This document shows positions 22,134-34,456 of a stretch of DNA of 64,000 bases, in pieces (the first letter of the stretch is position 1; every line of letters starts with the position of its first letter). The DNA comes from Dryomyza anilis. Taxonomy: Eukaryota > Arthropoda > Insecta > Diptera > Dryomyzidae. The stretch covers positions 13,729,735-13,793,734 of the forward strand of contig OX638135.1 in the NCBI GenBank assembly GCA_951804985.1, written 5' to 3'. The notes beneath the pieces were generated by a model. The model worked only from the letters and a program-made list of their open reading frames with translations. It was not told the DNA's origin and made no database searches. Position numbers and translations under genes: made by a program.

Positions 22134-23095
22134 TCGGTACCAACCTCTCAAGGACCGAGAGATAGGAAGAAGGAAGGACGAAAGAGGAAGGACCCTAAAA
22201 TAAAATGGTAAGTGTTTGAAATTTTTTTTTTTATTAAAGATATAAAAATAGAATAGGATAGTTTTCATTTTTTTATGAGTAGTGTTTTAGAAGTTAAAAA
22301 AAAAAGAAGAGAGACTATTTTACAACGGAATATAGTTAAAATATAAATTTATTTTTTAAATTTAAATGAATATTGTTAATATTTAATAGAATCAATTAAC
22401 ATTCAATGAACAATAAATAAATAAAATAACACTGAGATTGCGAACTACGGACCCTCCAGTGTATAACAATTGAAAAATAATGATTTTAAAAACTTTCTTT
22501 TAATTTAAAAAGGAAAATTAACATTTCCCAATAAATAAATCGAAATAACACTGAGATTCCAAACTACGGACCCTGCAGTGTATAACAAATAAAAACTAAA
22601 TGATTTGATTTAATTTTAAAGCGCATGAACACAGCACTGATTGCTGTTATGATTTTAAAAATAACAAAAAATGTATATAAAGAAAAAAAACATTGTATGT
22701 AAATTTTTTTTTTACAATATACATATATTATTTTTTTTATTTGGAAAAATAAAATTATTTTTATTTTTCCAATGTTATAGAAAACAGATTTAAAAAAAAA
22801 TATACTTGAAATTAAATTTGAAAAAAAAATATAGTTTATAGTTATACTTCATGAATGCCAAAGTTGATTTCGTTTCTTTTTTTTCATTGAAATTTTAAAT
22901 TACAATTAAATGAAATTTATTTAATTTAAAAAAAAAAATACTTGAAAATAAATTTGAAAAATAAAATATAGTTTATAGTTATACTTCATGAATGCCAAAA
23001 TTGATTTCGTTGTTGTTTGGGTAACATTTTTGTTTCATTGAAATTTTCAATTACAATTAAATGAAATTTATTTTTTTTAAAGATAAAGATAAGGT
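22134..23095 (+). other. Gypsy leader with internal duplications
   Basis: Non-coding. ACACTGAGATT-C-AACTACGGACCCT-CAGTGTATAAC occurs twice (near 22430 and 22551). A ~145-bp block with TTATAGTTATACTTCATGAATGCC occurs twice (about 22788-22930 and 22932-23080). The pol frame starts abruptly at about 23095, so the gag-protease region has been lost here. Confidence 0.7.
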
Positions 23096-25283
23096 TTTTT
23101 TAGACCAGTTAGGTCATAGTCGGTATTTTTCCACACTAGATTTAGCCAGTGGTTACCATCAGGTTCTAGTTGAAGATAGTGACAAAGAAAAAACTGCTTT
23201 CAGTACAGGTCTTGGTCATTTTGAATTCAACAGGATGCCATTCGGTTTAACGGGAGCACCTGCCACTTTTCAAAGGATAATGAACCACATACTAACAGGT
23301 CTACAGGGTATTGACTGTTTCGTTTATTTAGATGACTTAGTGGTTTATGGAAATAATTTAGCAGAACACGAACATTGGCTATGCAAAATTTTGCAAAAGC
23401 TGAGAGAACATAATTTGAAATTAAATACAGAAAAATGTTAGTTTTTGCGACGCGAGGTTATATATTTAGGACATAAATGTTCTTAGTTAGGTGCCCTACC
23501 AGGCCCAGCCAAAGTAGAGTGTGTAAAAAATAGTCCAGTTCCGAAAAATAGGAAGGAAGTTCAAGTATTTTTAGGCTTAATTAATTATTACAGAAAATTT
23601 ATAGGAGGTATGGCGAAACTGTCATTACCAATAAACTGTTTGCTTAAAAAGGACGCTAAGTTCATATGGAATGACAATTGTTAGAATTCGTTTTTAAAAC
23701 TTAAGGAGGCAATTATGTCACCACCCATACAGCGTATCCGGATTTTAACGAACCCTTTTTGCTCACGACAGACGCCAGCAACGAAGCAATTGGCGCGGTT
23801 CTTTCGCAAGGTGAAGTTGGAAGCGAACGTCCGATCGCGTTTGCCAGTAGGTCTCTTAATGATGCGGAAACACGCTATTCTACTATAGAAAAAGAATTTT
23901 TGGCAATTGTATGGGCAACAAAAAATTTTAGGGCATATCTTTTGGGAAGACCATTTAAAATTTAAACAGATCATCAGCCCCTAAAGGGTATAGCAAACTT
24001 AAAAGATCAGACATCACGTCTTGCGCGTTTCCGACACAAATTATCGGAATATGATTTCGAAATTCATTATAAACCGGGAAAAAGTAATTTAAACGCGGAT
24101 GCGCTTAGCCGCATACCGAATAATACTGAAAAATTAGTTGTAGTACAAACACGTTCGAAAACCATGAAAAGAGACAAGGAAGGCGATAAGAAACAGTCAG
24201 AATGCGATCCTGACGATTTGGTAAGAAAGGAAAATGACAATATAATAATTCTAACTGAACCTCGGGACATAGAGACGGTAATTAAGGATTTTCACGATTC
24301 ACCGTTAGGTGGTCACCAAGGTGGCGTAAAAACATTTTTAAGAATTCGACAACAGTACCGATGGAAGGGTATGCAGAAGCAAATAAAGGATTATGTGAAA
24401 AATTGTTCAAAATGCCAGTTCAAGGCTGACGAAGATGCCAATGGTTCTAACTGATACGCCAGTCAGACCCTTTGACAAAGTGTACATGGACCTGGTGGGT
24501 ATTCTGCCTGAAACCATTTCAGGGAATAAATACTTCTTAACGTTTCAGGACGATTTTTCTTAATTTATGTGCTGCGTGGCTATACCCGATGCGGAAGCCA
24601 ACACCGTAGCAAAAGCATTCTTCAACGGAATAGTTACACGCCACAATATACCCAAAGTATTGGTAACAGACAATGGATCGAACTTCGTTTCCAAACTATT
24701 TTCGGATACATGTAAATTGTCAGGAATTAAAAAATTACATATAACACCCTACCATCCACAGGCTAATGGGTCATTGGAACGGAGTCATCGTCCACTAGCT
24801 GAATATTTACGTAGTTTTGCAAAAGAGGATGGGTCAAACTGGGACCAATGGTTAAATTCTGCAATGCATGTTCATAATAACACGGTGCATACGTCGACGG
24901 GTCAAACACCATTCCGTACGTTGTACGGGTTTGACTTCGACATGCCTACGAATTTAAAGCGTAAATGTTCACCTTTATATAACGCAGAAGACTACAATAA
25001 GCTACTAAAGTACCAAATACAGCGATCACACGAGATCGTCAGGCAAAATCAATGTAGGGCCAAGGAGGTGTCGAAAAAACAATACGACAAGTACCTCAAC
25101 TCTATACAATTCAAACCACACGACATGGTTTTAATGAAAATCCAAACTAGGAATAAGTTCTCTCCAATTTGGAAGGGACCCTACTTGGTCGTAGGGGGAA
25201 GTGGACCAGTGACCACTACGATATTGATCAAAAACAAAGATAAGAAAATTCACAATAATTTGTTAAAGGCATATCACAAATAG
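23095..25283 (+). pseudogene. Outer Gypsy pol: RT (partial), RNase H, integrase
   Basis: RT starts mid-domain: STLDLASGYHQVLVE, MPFGLTGAPATFQR, FVYLDDLVVYG (catalytic YLDD, near 23322), LGLINYYRKFIGG. RNase H starts at [17 protein letters not shown] (23760). Integrase has a zinc-binding N-terminus (GGHQGGVKTF ... NCSKCQ, 24309-24420), then MDLVG, VTDNGSNF and GSLERSHRPLAEYL (the three acidic residues of DD35E, 24489-24800). LLKAYHK then ends the frame at 25283. Stops and frameshifts occur near 23441, 23485, 23683, 23965, 24452 and 24561. The family matches 63417-63985 closely. Confidence 0.9.
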
Positions 25284-25445
25284 TGTATGCTGTTAAAACT
25301 AAAAATATTCTAACTCGACATTTAGAGGAAGAAATAAATATAAATAGTTTAGGAAAACAGTAAGTAACAAACAAAAGAAAAAATATAATAATAAAAAAAT
25401 AAAAAACATAGGACATATTAAAAACAATAATTTAGTAATAAAAAA

Positions 25446-25520
<75 letters not shown>

Positions 25521-25914
25521 CTATTTTAGAAAAATAACTTATAATTTTAAAGTTAGTTAATCATCAATTGAGAAAAGAAATAAATTAAGCACATGCAACC
25601 AATTGCATTATTTAAAATTAAATCAATGTTAGTCATAAAATTGTCGAATTCAATACAGATAATGCAAAACCAACATGCATTACTGACCTATATTAATAGC
25701 GCAAGCTATAAAACCTTGAAAAGGGTCATTCCCCCAAGTGTTTCATGCTGAAGCACATATGCAATTTGTACGAACGTATGTATATCATACACTAAGCAAA
25801 CGTTAATAGCTGACATATAAATGCAGATCTTGCAGTTTTTTTTTGATACCATAACCAATGCAAATAAATATAATTTAATTTTACCGTCATGCCAGTAGGA
25901 AGTTTCATATAATG
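25284..25914. other. Gypsy 3' region up to nested insertion, with (AT)n
   Basis: No env-like frame was recognised. A long (AT)n microsatellite occupies about 25454-25519. The element continues after the nested CsRn1 insertion at 29798. Confidence 0.6.
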
Positions 25915-25918
25915 TGAC

Positions 25919-26099
25919 TGTAGTAATCCATACAAGTAAAACACTTGTTTCAAATTTTATAAAAAAATAAAAAATATAAAAAAACTAATTTGTAAATTCT
26001 TTCAAAAAAATTTTCAAAAATAAAATTATTCTAATTTTGGTGTTCAGCATTTAACGAACATTGTTTTATTAAATTAAAGTCGTAAACCATTACTTTAAA
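25919..26099 (+). repeat. 5' LTR of CsRn1 element
   Basis: Starts TGTAGTAATCCATACAAG and ends ATTACTTTAAA. AT-rich, with no difference from the 3' LTR visible. Confidence 0.92.
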
Positions 26100-26100
26100 C

Positions 26101-26121
26101 TGGTGACCCTCAGTGAAAATG
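26101..26121 (+). promoter_or_regulatory. Primer binding site, tRNA-Trp-like
   Basis: TGGTGACCCTCAGTGA shares the first nine bases with the tRNA-Trp-complementary site TGGTGACCCCGACGTGA known for CsRn1-clade elements. The rest is diverged. Confidence 0.65.
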
Positions 26122-26942
26122 CATAGAACACCACCAGGAACACCATCTTCGGACGCTCCGGTCCAGAACGCCTCAGAATTGGTAAGCGCAAATTCGCAGC
26201 AACCGGAAACAGCAGTGTACACAACAAGCGTACAGAAATTTCCTCAATTCTGGACAAACAATCCGAAAGTTTGGTTCCTGCAAATAGAATCTATTTTCTC
26301 CATCGCTCGAATCAGCGCTGACGAAACTAAATTTCGTCATCTTGTCGCAAATGTAGATGCTAACACGTTGGACTTGGTAAGCGATATTCTCGAAACGGCT
26401 CCAGCACAAAACAGATATGAAACACTTAAAACTCGCATCATATCCATGTTTTCGGAATCCGTTGAGCGCAAGCTCAAGCGATTACTGAGCGGTCAAGTTC
26501 TGGGAGATCAACAGCCATCGCACTTCTTGCGAACGATGCAGAACCTCGGAAGTGGACAAGTTGGTGACAACGTCCTTAAAAGTCTTTCCTTGAGCAGCTT
26601 CCCGACAACATCCGTGCAATTCTTGCGATCAGTGAACAGCAGGATATCAACAAGCTCGCAGAACAAGCTGACAAAGTCATGGACATGGCACGTCCTGCCA
26701 ACATCTCCAGCGTTGCAAATACACCAGATTCCTTACCATTCGATCGCTTGTCTCAACAAATCGAAGCACTCGAAAAACGGTTCGAGAATATGAATCGTGG
26801 CAGAAACGTGCAGCGTAATCGCAGTTCATCGCGCAGAGATTCCAGAGCTAGGAACGCAAACCCAAATTACTGTTGGTACCACAAGCGCTTTGGTGACAAA
26901 GCCACCAAATGCACTTCGCCATGCAGCTATCCAAAAAATTAA
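26119..26942 (+). pseudogene. CsRn1-type gag (frameshifted)
   Basis: Start at ATG 26119 (MHRTPPGTP). The capsid-like part has KFPQFWTNNPKVWFLQIES, ADETKFRHLVANVD and RLLSGQVLGDQQPSHFLR. A frameshift near 26590 moves the rest to another frame ending in [18 protein letters not shown]. This Cys-His-Cys-Cys knuckle is diagnostic of CsRn1-type Gag and differs from the usual CCHC. It would package the RNA into virus-like particles. Confidence 0.88.
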
Positions 26943-29088
26943 TGAGCTTTTCGGATCCTGCGGCCTCCGAAATAGCTGATAACACATCAGGCCGCCTCTT
27001 CATCAAGGACAAGACAACAAGAAAAACTTTTTTGATTGACACTGGTGCTGACATCTCGGTTATACCAAGGGATGTATACGTGAGCAATTCATCGCACTCT
27101 TCAGTACATTTGTTCGCAGCTAACGGTACGCCCATAAAAACGTTTGGCGCAAAGATTCTTCAACTCGATCTTGGTCTGCGGAAAGCATTTTCTTGGCTGT
27201 TCATCATAGCAGACGTCACAAAATGCATCATCGGTTCAGATTTCCTGAAACATTTTCATCTACTTCCCGACCTCAAGAACAGAAGACTCGTCGATGGATC
27301 TACGCTTCTGTCAGTACCTGCAACAATCTCAAGAGAACCATCCCTCGGCATAACAACAATTGTCAAGAATCAAAGCATTTACCAGAAACTTCTAGAAGAA
27401 TTCCCGGAAATTCATAATCTCTCAATGTCGCTCACCAACAACAAGAACGGTGTATTCCATCACATCGAAACATCAGGACCTCCAGTTCGCGCAAAGGTAA
27501 GACCTCTTGATAACAAACGTCTTATTATCGCCAAAAAAGAATTCAAATTCATGCTGGACAATGCAATTATTCGTCCATCGAAAAGCATGTGGTCAAACCC
27601 TTTACACATGGCTCCTAAAAAGAACGGAGATTGGCGACCCTGTGCGGATTACCGATTTTTAAACAATATTACTGTTCCCGATCGGTACCCCTCCCATTCA
27701 TCACAGACTATGTACATTGCCTACATGGTCGAAAGTTTTTTTCGAAGCAAGACCTCATTAGAGCTTATCATCAGATCGACATGCATCCTGATGATATCCA
27801 GAAGACTGCTATCATTACGCCATTTGGCTTATTTGAATTTCTCAAAATGCCTTTTGGTCTGCGCAATCCAGCGCAAAGCTTTCAGCGTCTGATAGATGAG
27901 ATCTGTCGCGACTTGGACTTCGTTTTCACGTATATTGACGATGTATTGATTGCGTCATATACTGAAGAACAGCATATTCAACATTTAAGGGCAATTTTTG
28001 AACGCTTTCGAAAATTTGGCATCATGATTAATCCAGCAAAATGTGAATTTGGATCCCCTGAAATTGATTTTCTTGGATTTCACATAACCTCTCTTGGTAG
28101 CACGCCGACGGCCTCAAAAGTTCAATCAATAATAGATTTTCCACAGCCCAAAACAATTTTGGAGCTTCGCCGATTCACGTGCATGCTTAATTTCTATCGT
28201 CGATTTCTACCGCACGCTGCTCATGATCAAGCTCTATTAAATGATTACTTAAAAGGCGCGGTAAAGAAAGATAAGCGTCCGGTTATATGGACAGAAGCCG
28301 CAACCGAATCATTTAAAAGATGCAAAAAACAAATTGCAAATGCTGCACTTCTAGCACATCCCGTGAAAGATGCAGATCTTCATCTCAAAGTTGACGCTTC
28401 AGACTTTGCTATCGGTGCTGTGGTAGAACAACAAATTGGTGAAAGTTGGCAACCACTCTCTTTCTTCTCACGAAAACTGAGTCCTGCAGAGTGCAAATAT
28501 AGCACGTATGACCGCGAACTACTTGCTGCTTATAGTGCTGTAAAACATTTTCGGCATATCCTAGAAGGACGAGATTTTACATTGCTAACGGATCATAAAC
28601 CCTTAACGTACGCCTTTCACCAAAATCCGAACAAAGCCACACCTCGTCAATTTCGTCACCTCGATTATATCGGTCAGTTTACTACGAAGCTCGTGCACAT
28701 ATCCGGAATTAACAATACTGTTGCAGACGCTTTATCACGGATTGACGAAATATCTACTTTAAATTATGCGAAGCTCTCGGAAGAACAAAAGGAAGATGAA
28801 GAACTTGCAAATTTTCTTAATAGCGATACCGGACTCAAGCTGAAACTCGTACAACTTCCCGGATCCAACATTCAAATTTACTGCGACGTATCACAAGGTA
28901 AAACAAGACCCTTTCTTACAACCAGCTTCCGTAGATCCGCCTTTGACAAGCTTCATAATCTTGCGCATCCTGGCATAAGATCTACGAGAAAATTAGTTGC
29001 AGATCGTTTTGTATGGCCCGCGTTAAATAAGGATTGCAAGATGTGGACGAAATTCTGTCAAGCCTGTCAAAAATCAAAACGATCGTCC
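26909..29088 (+). pseudogene. CsRn1-type pol: protease, RT, RNase H, integrase N-terminus
   Basis: Protease: [13 protein letters not shown] (27028). [21 protein letters not shown] (27591), then after a frameshift near 27690 [28 protein letters not shown] and FTYIDDVLIAS (catalytic YIDD, 27927-27957). RNase H: LKVDASDFAIGAVVEQQ (28388), YDRELLAAYSAVKHF and LLTDHKPLTYAF. The integrase zinc domain follows (HNLAHPGIRSTR ... FCQACQKSK). The frame stops at 29088, where the catalytic integrase core should begin. Apart from one frameshift the 27.7-29.1 kb part is a clean open frame. Confidence 0.92.
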
Positions 29089-29094
29089 TAATGC

Positions 29095-29601
29095 AACAGA
29101 CTTCGTAAGTGATTTGAAAGACACAATGCAACAAATTCAACCGAAAACTGCATTACCACATGGTAATCCTGTTGTGTATCATAATCGTAGAGTTCACAGC
29201 TTACATATGATCCACTGTTGTGTATCATAATCGTGGAACTTACAGCGTGCTTATGATCCACAACATAACATAACCAGTACATTTTTCTTCAATACATGCA
29301 TGGATTCATTTCAAAGGATCTTCTACATTCAAAATCGGTTTGGGTACGTCAAGATGCAGTAACAAAACCTCTTCAACCTAAATATACTGGTCCATATGAA
29401 GTTGTGAAGAGATCCGACAAATATTTTATTTTAAAGATGAACAACAAAGATGACAGTGTTTCGATTGATCGATTAAAACCAGCATTCATCGAATCAAGCA
29501 TAATCGCAGCCTGTTGCCAGGAACAATCATCATCATCTCTACAGTTGACTCAAAGTTCAACTCAAAATTCAAAAACCCCAAAAAGAGTCACGTTCCTCTA
29601 G
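29095..29601 (+). pseudogene. CsRn1-type integrase C-terminal remnant
   Basis: Starts with ATDFVSDLKDTMQQIQP, normally well after the integrase active site. The DDE core (about 200 residues) is therefore deleted at 29088-29095. An insertion-like segment (29164-29275) interrupts it. Afterwards come FISKDLLHSKSVWVRQDAV, LQPKYTGPYEVVKRSDKYF and SIDRLKPAFIE, the conserved C-terminal end of this clade. It ends next to the polypurine tract. Confidence 0.85.
29164..29275. repeat. Small duplicated/inverted repeat inside CsRn1 integrase tail
   Basis: TGTTGTGTATCATAATCGT occurs twice (near 29171 and 29216), each followed by CTTA-ATGATCCAC. The last copy, TTATGATCCACAACA, forms an inverted repeat with the first. 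It interrupts the conserved C-terminal frame. Confidence 0.55.
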
Positions 29602-29612
29602 GAAGGGGGTAC
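29601..29612 (+). other. Polypurine tract of CsRn1 element
   Basis: GGAAGGGGG lies three bases before the 3' LTR. It would prime plus-strand DNA. Confidence 0.75.
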
Positions 29613-29793
29613 TGTAGTAATCCATACAAGTAAAACACTTGTTTCAAATTTTATAAAAAAATAAAAAATATAAAAAAACTAATTTGTAAATTCTTTCAAA
29701 AAAATTTTCAAAAATAAAATTATTCTAATTTTGGTGTTCAGCATTTAACGAACATTGTTTTATTAAATTAAAGTCGTAAACCATTACTTTAAA
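29613..29793 (+). repeat. 3' LTR of CsRn1 element
   Basis: 181 bp, read as identical to the 5' LTR over its whole length. Followed by the TGAC target duplication. Confidence 0.92.
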
Positions 29794-29797
29794 TGAC

Positions 29798-30611
29798 TTA
29801 TATTTATAAGTACACAAAAGTAATATAATAAAATATTAAATATGTTTAGATAATAAATCGCAATTCTAATTATATTTTTTTACATGCAGAGAAATCATAG
29901 GTACTTTTGTATATTAATATAAATCAATTTGAATAAGTTTGAATAAAACAAATAAATTTTAAATGAATTTGAAGAACTTACTTATAATAATTTAAATTTC
30001 TTAAAGAAGAAGAAAAATATCAGTTAGTGTACAAATTTAAAAAAAGAGAGATATATAAATATTTAGTACAGTTAAAATTTAAATATTTAATTTTTAACAA
30101 ATATTAAAAATAAAACAAAAACAAAGAATTTAAAATTAAAAAATTTAAATAATAGTGCAGTTAAAATTAAAAAAAAAGTTTTATAATTTTTTAATATTTG
30201 AATCGGAAAAAAGTGGGGACATATTAGTAAAATAAATAAAATGGAGAAAATATATATATATATAGATATTAAATATTATTTTTTTTTAGGAATTTTTAAA
30301 TTATAAAGAAAAAAAATAATGAAAAAAATATATAATAAGACGAGAAACAAAAATAAACATGAAAAAAAAATGAGGAATTAAAATTTAAAGAAAAAAGAGG
30401 GATACAAATTTTTATTAAGAAGAATAAAAAGGAGATAAAAAAATATGTATGAAAAAAATAATATATATGAAACAAATTTTAATTAAAGAGAAGAAAAAAA
30501 AGATAATACTATTAACTATTCAATTTTTAAAGAAAAAAAAGAGATTAAAAAATATATATGAAAAAAATATATATGAAAAAACAAGGAGAACTAAAATTAA
30601 AACCAGTTGGG
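29798..30611. other. AT-rich part of outer Gypsy 3' region
   Basis: Very A-rich with an AAGAAAAAA-type bias. No reading frame with recognisable content. It presumably belongs to the degenerate 3' (env or UTR) part of the outer element. Confidence 0.5.
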
Positions 30612-31320
30612 AAGGTTAGATCACATGAGAAATTTTAAAGTAGGTGTAATTATAATAGTTAGGATTATCAAAAATATAGTCGGTCTAAGCCGACTATAAA
30701 TACCCTACACATATGTGTGGTTACCAATCAAAGTGATATATAGGTCACCAGGGTATACGAATCCTGAAAATAACTACAAACATTTAATCGCTGAAGAATT
30801 TCCATTCATTTGATACCCATATTTACAAATGAGTAGGTGTACCGAATTTCGATTTTTTTTTTTGTAAACCAAAAGTCTTTTCGCCGGAAAACTTTATTAT
30901 CATGTATTTGAGCATGATGTCAATATATATTTGACCGAAAAAGTTTACCTAAGCATAAAATTGATCTATACATAAAAATTGATCTTTATATGTACATTTT
31001 ATATGAGGTATTTGAACATAAGTGGTCGGATCATAGGTCACAATGGACCGATCTCGCCAATACACAGCGTAGGTATATTAGTAATCTAAGTTATAAGTTT
31101 CATTTATCTAGCTCTTCAATTTTAAAAGTAGTAGGGATTTCAACAGACAGACGGACAGACAGACGGACAGACAGACAGACGGACATCGCTAAATCGACTC
31201 AGGAGGTCATGCTGATCAAGAATATATATACTTTTCCATACCGGAGATGCTTCCTTCTGGGTGTTACAAACGGCGTACTAAACTGAATATACGCTTTCAC
31301 TCTTAGTGTAGGGTATAAAA
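30612..31320 (+). repeat. mini-me-like repeat, copy B
   Basis: Contains GTCGGTCTAAGCCGAC (inverted repeat), ATACCCTACACATATGTGTGG, a (GACA/GACG)n tract at 31144-31185, the core CATGCTGATCAAGAATATATATAC and the end TTAGTGTAGGGTAT. It matches 57165-58140. It also preserves, uninterrupted, the site where SINE-2 inserted in that other copy (30647-30661). Confidence 0.7.
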
Positions 31321-31597
31321 AAAAGAAAGAGGTATTATTAAAGAGAAAAAAAAGAAGAATATGAGAAAAGAAGACAAAAATATATATAAAAAAAAGATAA
31401 GAAAAAAATATATAAATAACCGATATTAACTATTATTTTTTTTTTAATGAAGGAAAAAAATATGAAAAAAGGGAATTAAAATTAAAAAAAAAAAAAAAAA
31501 TTAAATTTTTATCTAACATTTTATTTTTAAAAAAGAGATATACAAATTTGTATTCGAAATTAAAGAAATTTAAAAAAAAAAACTAAATTTAATCAGA

Positions 31598-31632
<35 letters not shown>

Positions 31633-32945
31633 TAATTAATTCAACAATTTTTGAGAAGATTTAAAATAATAAATATATGTATATACAATATATTTAATGT
31701 ACAATATATTCTATATACATATATAATTATATAAAAAAAAAATGAATATGAGATAAAAAAAAAAATATATATATGAAATAATTTTTTTTAATTTTGCGCA
31801 TTGAAGGGGGATTGAGTCCGCCGCATTGAGTCCCTCCGCATACAAGACGCCGATCTTAGCCATTGGTCTAAGGACATAATACACTAAAATTACACTAAAG
31901 CTAGTGCTACACTAAATAACTGTGTTTCAAATAAGTTAAACACTTACAAACAACATTTAATTTCAATGTTATTGCATACATAAACAACTATACTTTACAT
32001 GACACTAAGTTTAGATGAACTAGTACCACACTAAATAGTAATAGTTCAAATAATGTACCATACTGTACCAAGTAATTTAAATATCTTAAGATCAATCTTT
32101 TTCTTGTGACGAATGTACATAAACCATTATATAATTTACGAAAATTATAAGTTTATATAAGTTAGTACCACACCACACATTTGGAAGAGTTTAAAAACAA
32201 AATTAAATTACTTGTTTGTAAAATATTCATGTAAATTTAAAATATCCGAGTGCACAAAAATTGTTATTTAGAGTGACCAACAGCGCTGGATACTCACAAG
32301 ACGCATAGATAATCGTTGGGGTCTTGGGACTTTAATGGGGACATGTGGAAGGAGCTCTGGGTGTTATCAACAAGAAGAAGAAGTGAAGCAGAGGTCCAGC
32401 ATATTCAAATAAAGAAAAGAAAAACGAAGAAATGAAGCAGAGTGGCAGCATATTTGAAGACGTAGAAGGATGCACTAGGAGGAAATTTGTTGTTGTACCA
32501 AGCACAAGTAGATTGCAGTGATTGAATTTTAATCATAAAACTACAACTGCCAGAAACAAGATGCAGAAAACAATATTCAACATTGATCTTGAAAATGAAT
32601 ATAAAAAGTCAAATAATTATGTCTTTCATCGCACATAGAGAAGAAGCGATGTAGTAACGATTTTCTAATATCAACAATTCAGAAATCTGTAATATTCTAA
32701 ATAAAACGACAGGAGCACCAAGATGTTCCACAAAAAAGTAGAGAAGCAGATGCCCAGCGGTTTTCTGATATCAACAATTCAGAAATCTATAGGCTACATA
32801 AAGTGACATAAGCACCAAGATGTTTTCAAAATGTTTGACAAGATCGCAGAAAAGAACACTCATCTCGAACGAATCGTCAACCAAGTCAACGGGACCAAAA
32901 CTCTCTTGAACGACTAAGAGTCCAGCGTATCAACATGACGACGTT
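31321..32945. other. Degenerate 3' region of outer Gypsy element
   Basis: AT-rich to about 31790, with (AT)n at 31612-31634, then a more complex sequence. A ~100-bp block with ATATCAACAATTCAGAAATCT and GCACCAAGATGTT occurs twice in tandem (about 32665-32732 and 32765-32825). The end around 32830-32945 may be the remnant of a third coding region, since a short frame resumes directly after RTE copy 2. No env motif was recognised. Confidence 0.5.
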
Positions 32946-32977
32946 CACTGGAGATAACTTACTTACTTAAATGGCCC

Positions 32978-34415
32978 TTACAACCGTGGGTCGGTTTTGG
33001 CCGCTGAGATGAAGCCGCGCCAGTCGGATCTGCTTTGCGCGTGCTGACGCCAGTTAGAAATACCAAGCGTTGCCAGGTTGTCCTCAACTTGGTCTTTCCA
33101 ACGCAGATTTGGACGCCCTCTTCTACGCTGTCCACCTTTGAGTTTCGATTCAAGCACCTTCTTGGCTGGAGTGTTTTCATCCATTCGTTCGACATGACCT
33201 AGCCAGCGAAGCCGCTGGATCTTGATGCGCTTGACTATGTCAATGTCGTCGAATAACTCATACAGCTCGTGGTTCATCCTGATTCGATACTCGTTAGCAA
33301 AGCAGATAGGGCCAAAGATTTTACGGAGAATCTTTCTCTCGAACGCTCCCAGTACTCTCTCATCGGTGGTGGCCAGCGTCCATGTTTCTGCACCATAAAG
33401 TAGGACGGGCATGATGAGTGACTTGTAGAGCGTTATTTTTGTCCGGCGAGAGAGGGCTCTGCTTCTCAATTGCCTACTGAGCCCAAAGTAGCACCTGTTG
33501 GCAAGAGTTATTCTCCGTTTGATCTCCAGGCTGACGTCGTTGTTTCTGTTTACGCTGGATCCCAGATAGACGAAGTCCTTCACAATGTCGAACTTGTGGG
33601 TGTTAAAATCAGCTTTTTGTCCAAGACGCACGGACTCTTTTTTGCTTGTTGACACAAGGAACTTCGTCTTGTCCTCGTTCACCGCTAGACCCATTCGACG
33701 CGACTCTTTCTCCAATCTGGAGAATGCTGCGCTGACTGCTCGTGTGCTCCTGCCAATGATATCAATATCCTCGGCATATGCGAGCAGCATGACACTTTTG
33801 TTGAGGATAGTGCCGCTTTGACGGAGTTCGAACTATTTTCTCCATCAATAAGTTAAAAAAATCGCACGATAGGGAGTCACCCTGTCTGAAACCTCGTTCG
33901 GTATGAAATGGCTCGGAGAGGTCTTTTCCTATTCTCACAGAGCAACGTGTGTTGCTCAGGGTCATCCTGCAAAGCCTTATAAGTTTCGCAGGTATACCGA
34001 ACTCAGACATTGCTGCGTATAATCGTTCCCTTATCGGAGTGTCGAAGGCGGCTTTATAGTCGACTAATAGGTGGTAGGTGTCGATCTGTTTTTCTAGGGT
34101 CTTTTCCTGGATTAGGCGCAATGTGAAAATCTGGTCTATGGTGGACTTTCCAGGTTTAAAGCCGCACTGATAAGGTCCAATCAGTCTGTTGATGATGGGC
34201 TTCAGTCTTTCACATAATACGCTCGATAGAACCTTGTATGCGATATTGAGTAGGCTGATCCCACGGTAGTTGGCGCAGATAGTGGGATCCCCTTTCTTAA
34301 GGATTGGGCAGAGTACACTGAGGTTCCAGTCACTTGGCATGCTTTCATCCGACCATATTCTGCTTACGAGCTCGTGCATGCTCTCTATTAGCTCTTCGCC
34401 TCCGGTCTTAAACAA
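32978..34415 (-). pseudogene. RTE copy 2 reverse transcriptase (frameshifted, YAED)
   Basis: The first frame (34415-33762) runs from FKTGGEELIESMHELV through NYRGISLLNIAYKV, LVDYKAAFDT and GFRQGDSLSCDFF. An 8-bp loss near 33828 (copy 1 and copy 3 keep GGCAGCTC there) shifts the frame. The second (33790-32978) is open to the end: LLAYAEDIDIIG, YLGSSVNRNN, LYGAETWTL, IFGPICFANEYR, RLRWLGHVERMDEN and RRRGRPNLRWKDQVED. Confidence 0.9.
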
Positions 34416-34456
34416 TTCAGCAGGCAGGCCATCAGCACCTGCGGCTTTGTTGTTTT

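Larger units (their letters stand above)
25919..29793 (+). mobile_element. Nested CsRn1-type Gypsy element, integrase-deleted
   Basis: 3.9 kb with 181-bp LTRs that read identically by eye (25919-26099 and 29613-29793) and a TGAC duplication outside (25915-25918, 29794-29797). The primer site starts TGGTGACCC (26101), as for tRNA-Trp-primed CsRn1 relatives. Gag carries the CHCC-type knuckle of that clade. The integrase core is missing and there are two frameshifts. It lies in the outer Gypsy element in the same orientation. Confidence 0.9.

Noticed and set aside
30990..31286. A 98-codon protein with an Arg-Thr-Asp repeat
   Set aside because: It is the translation of the mini-me GACA/GACG microsatellite.
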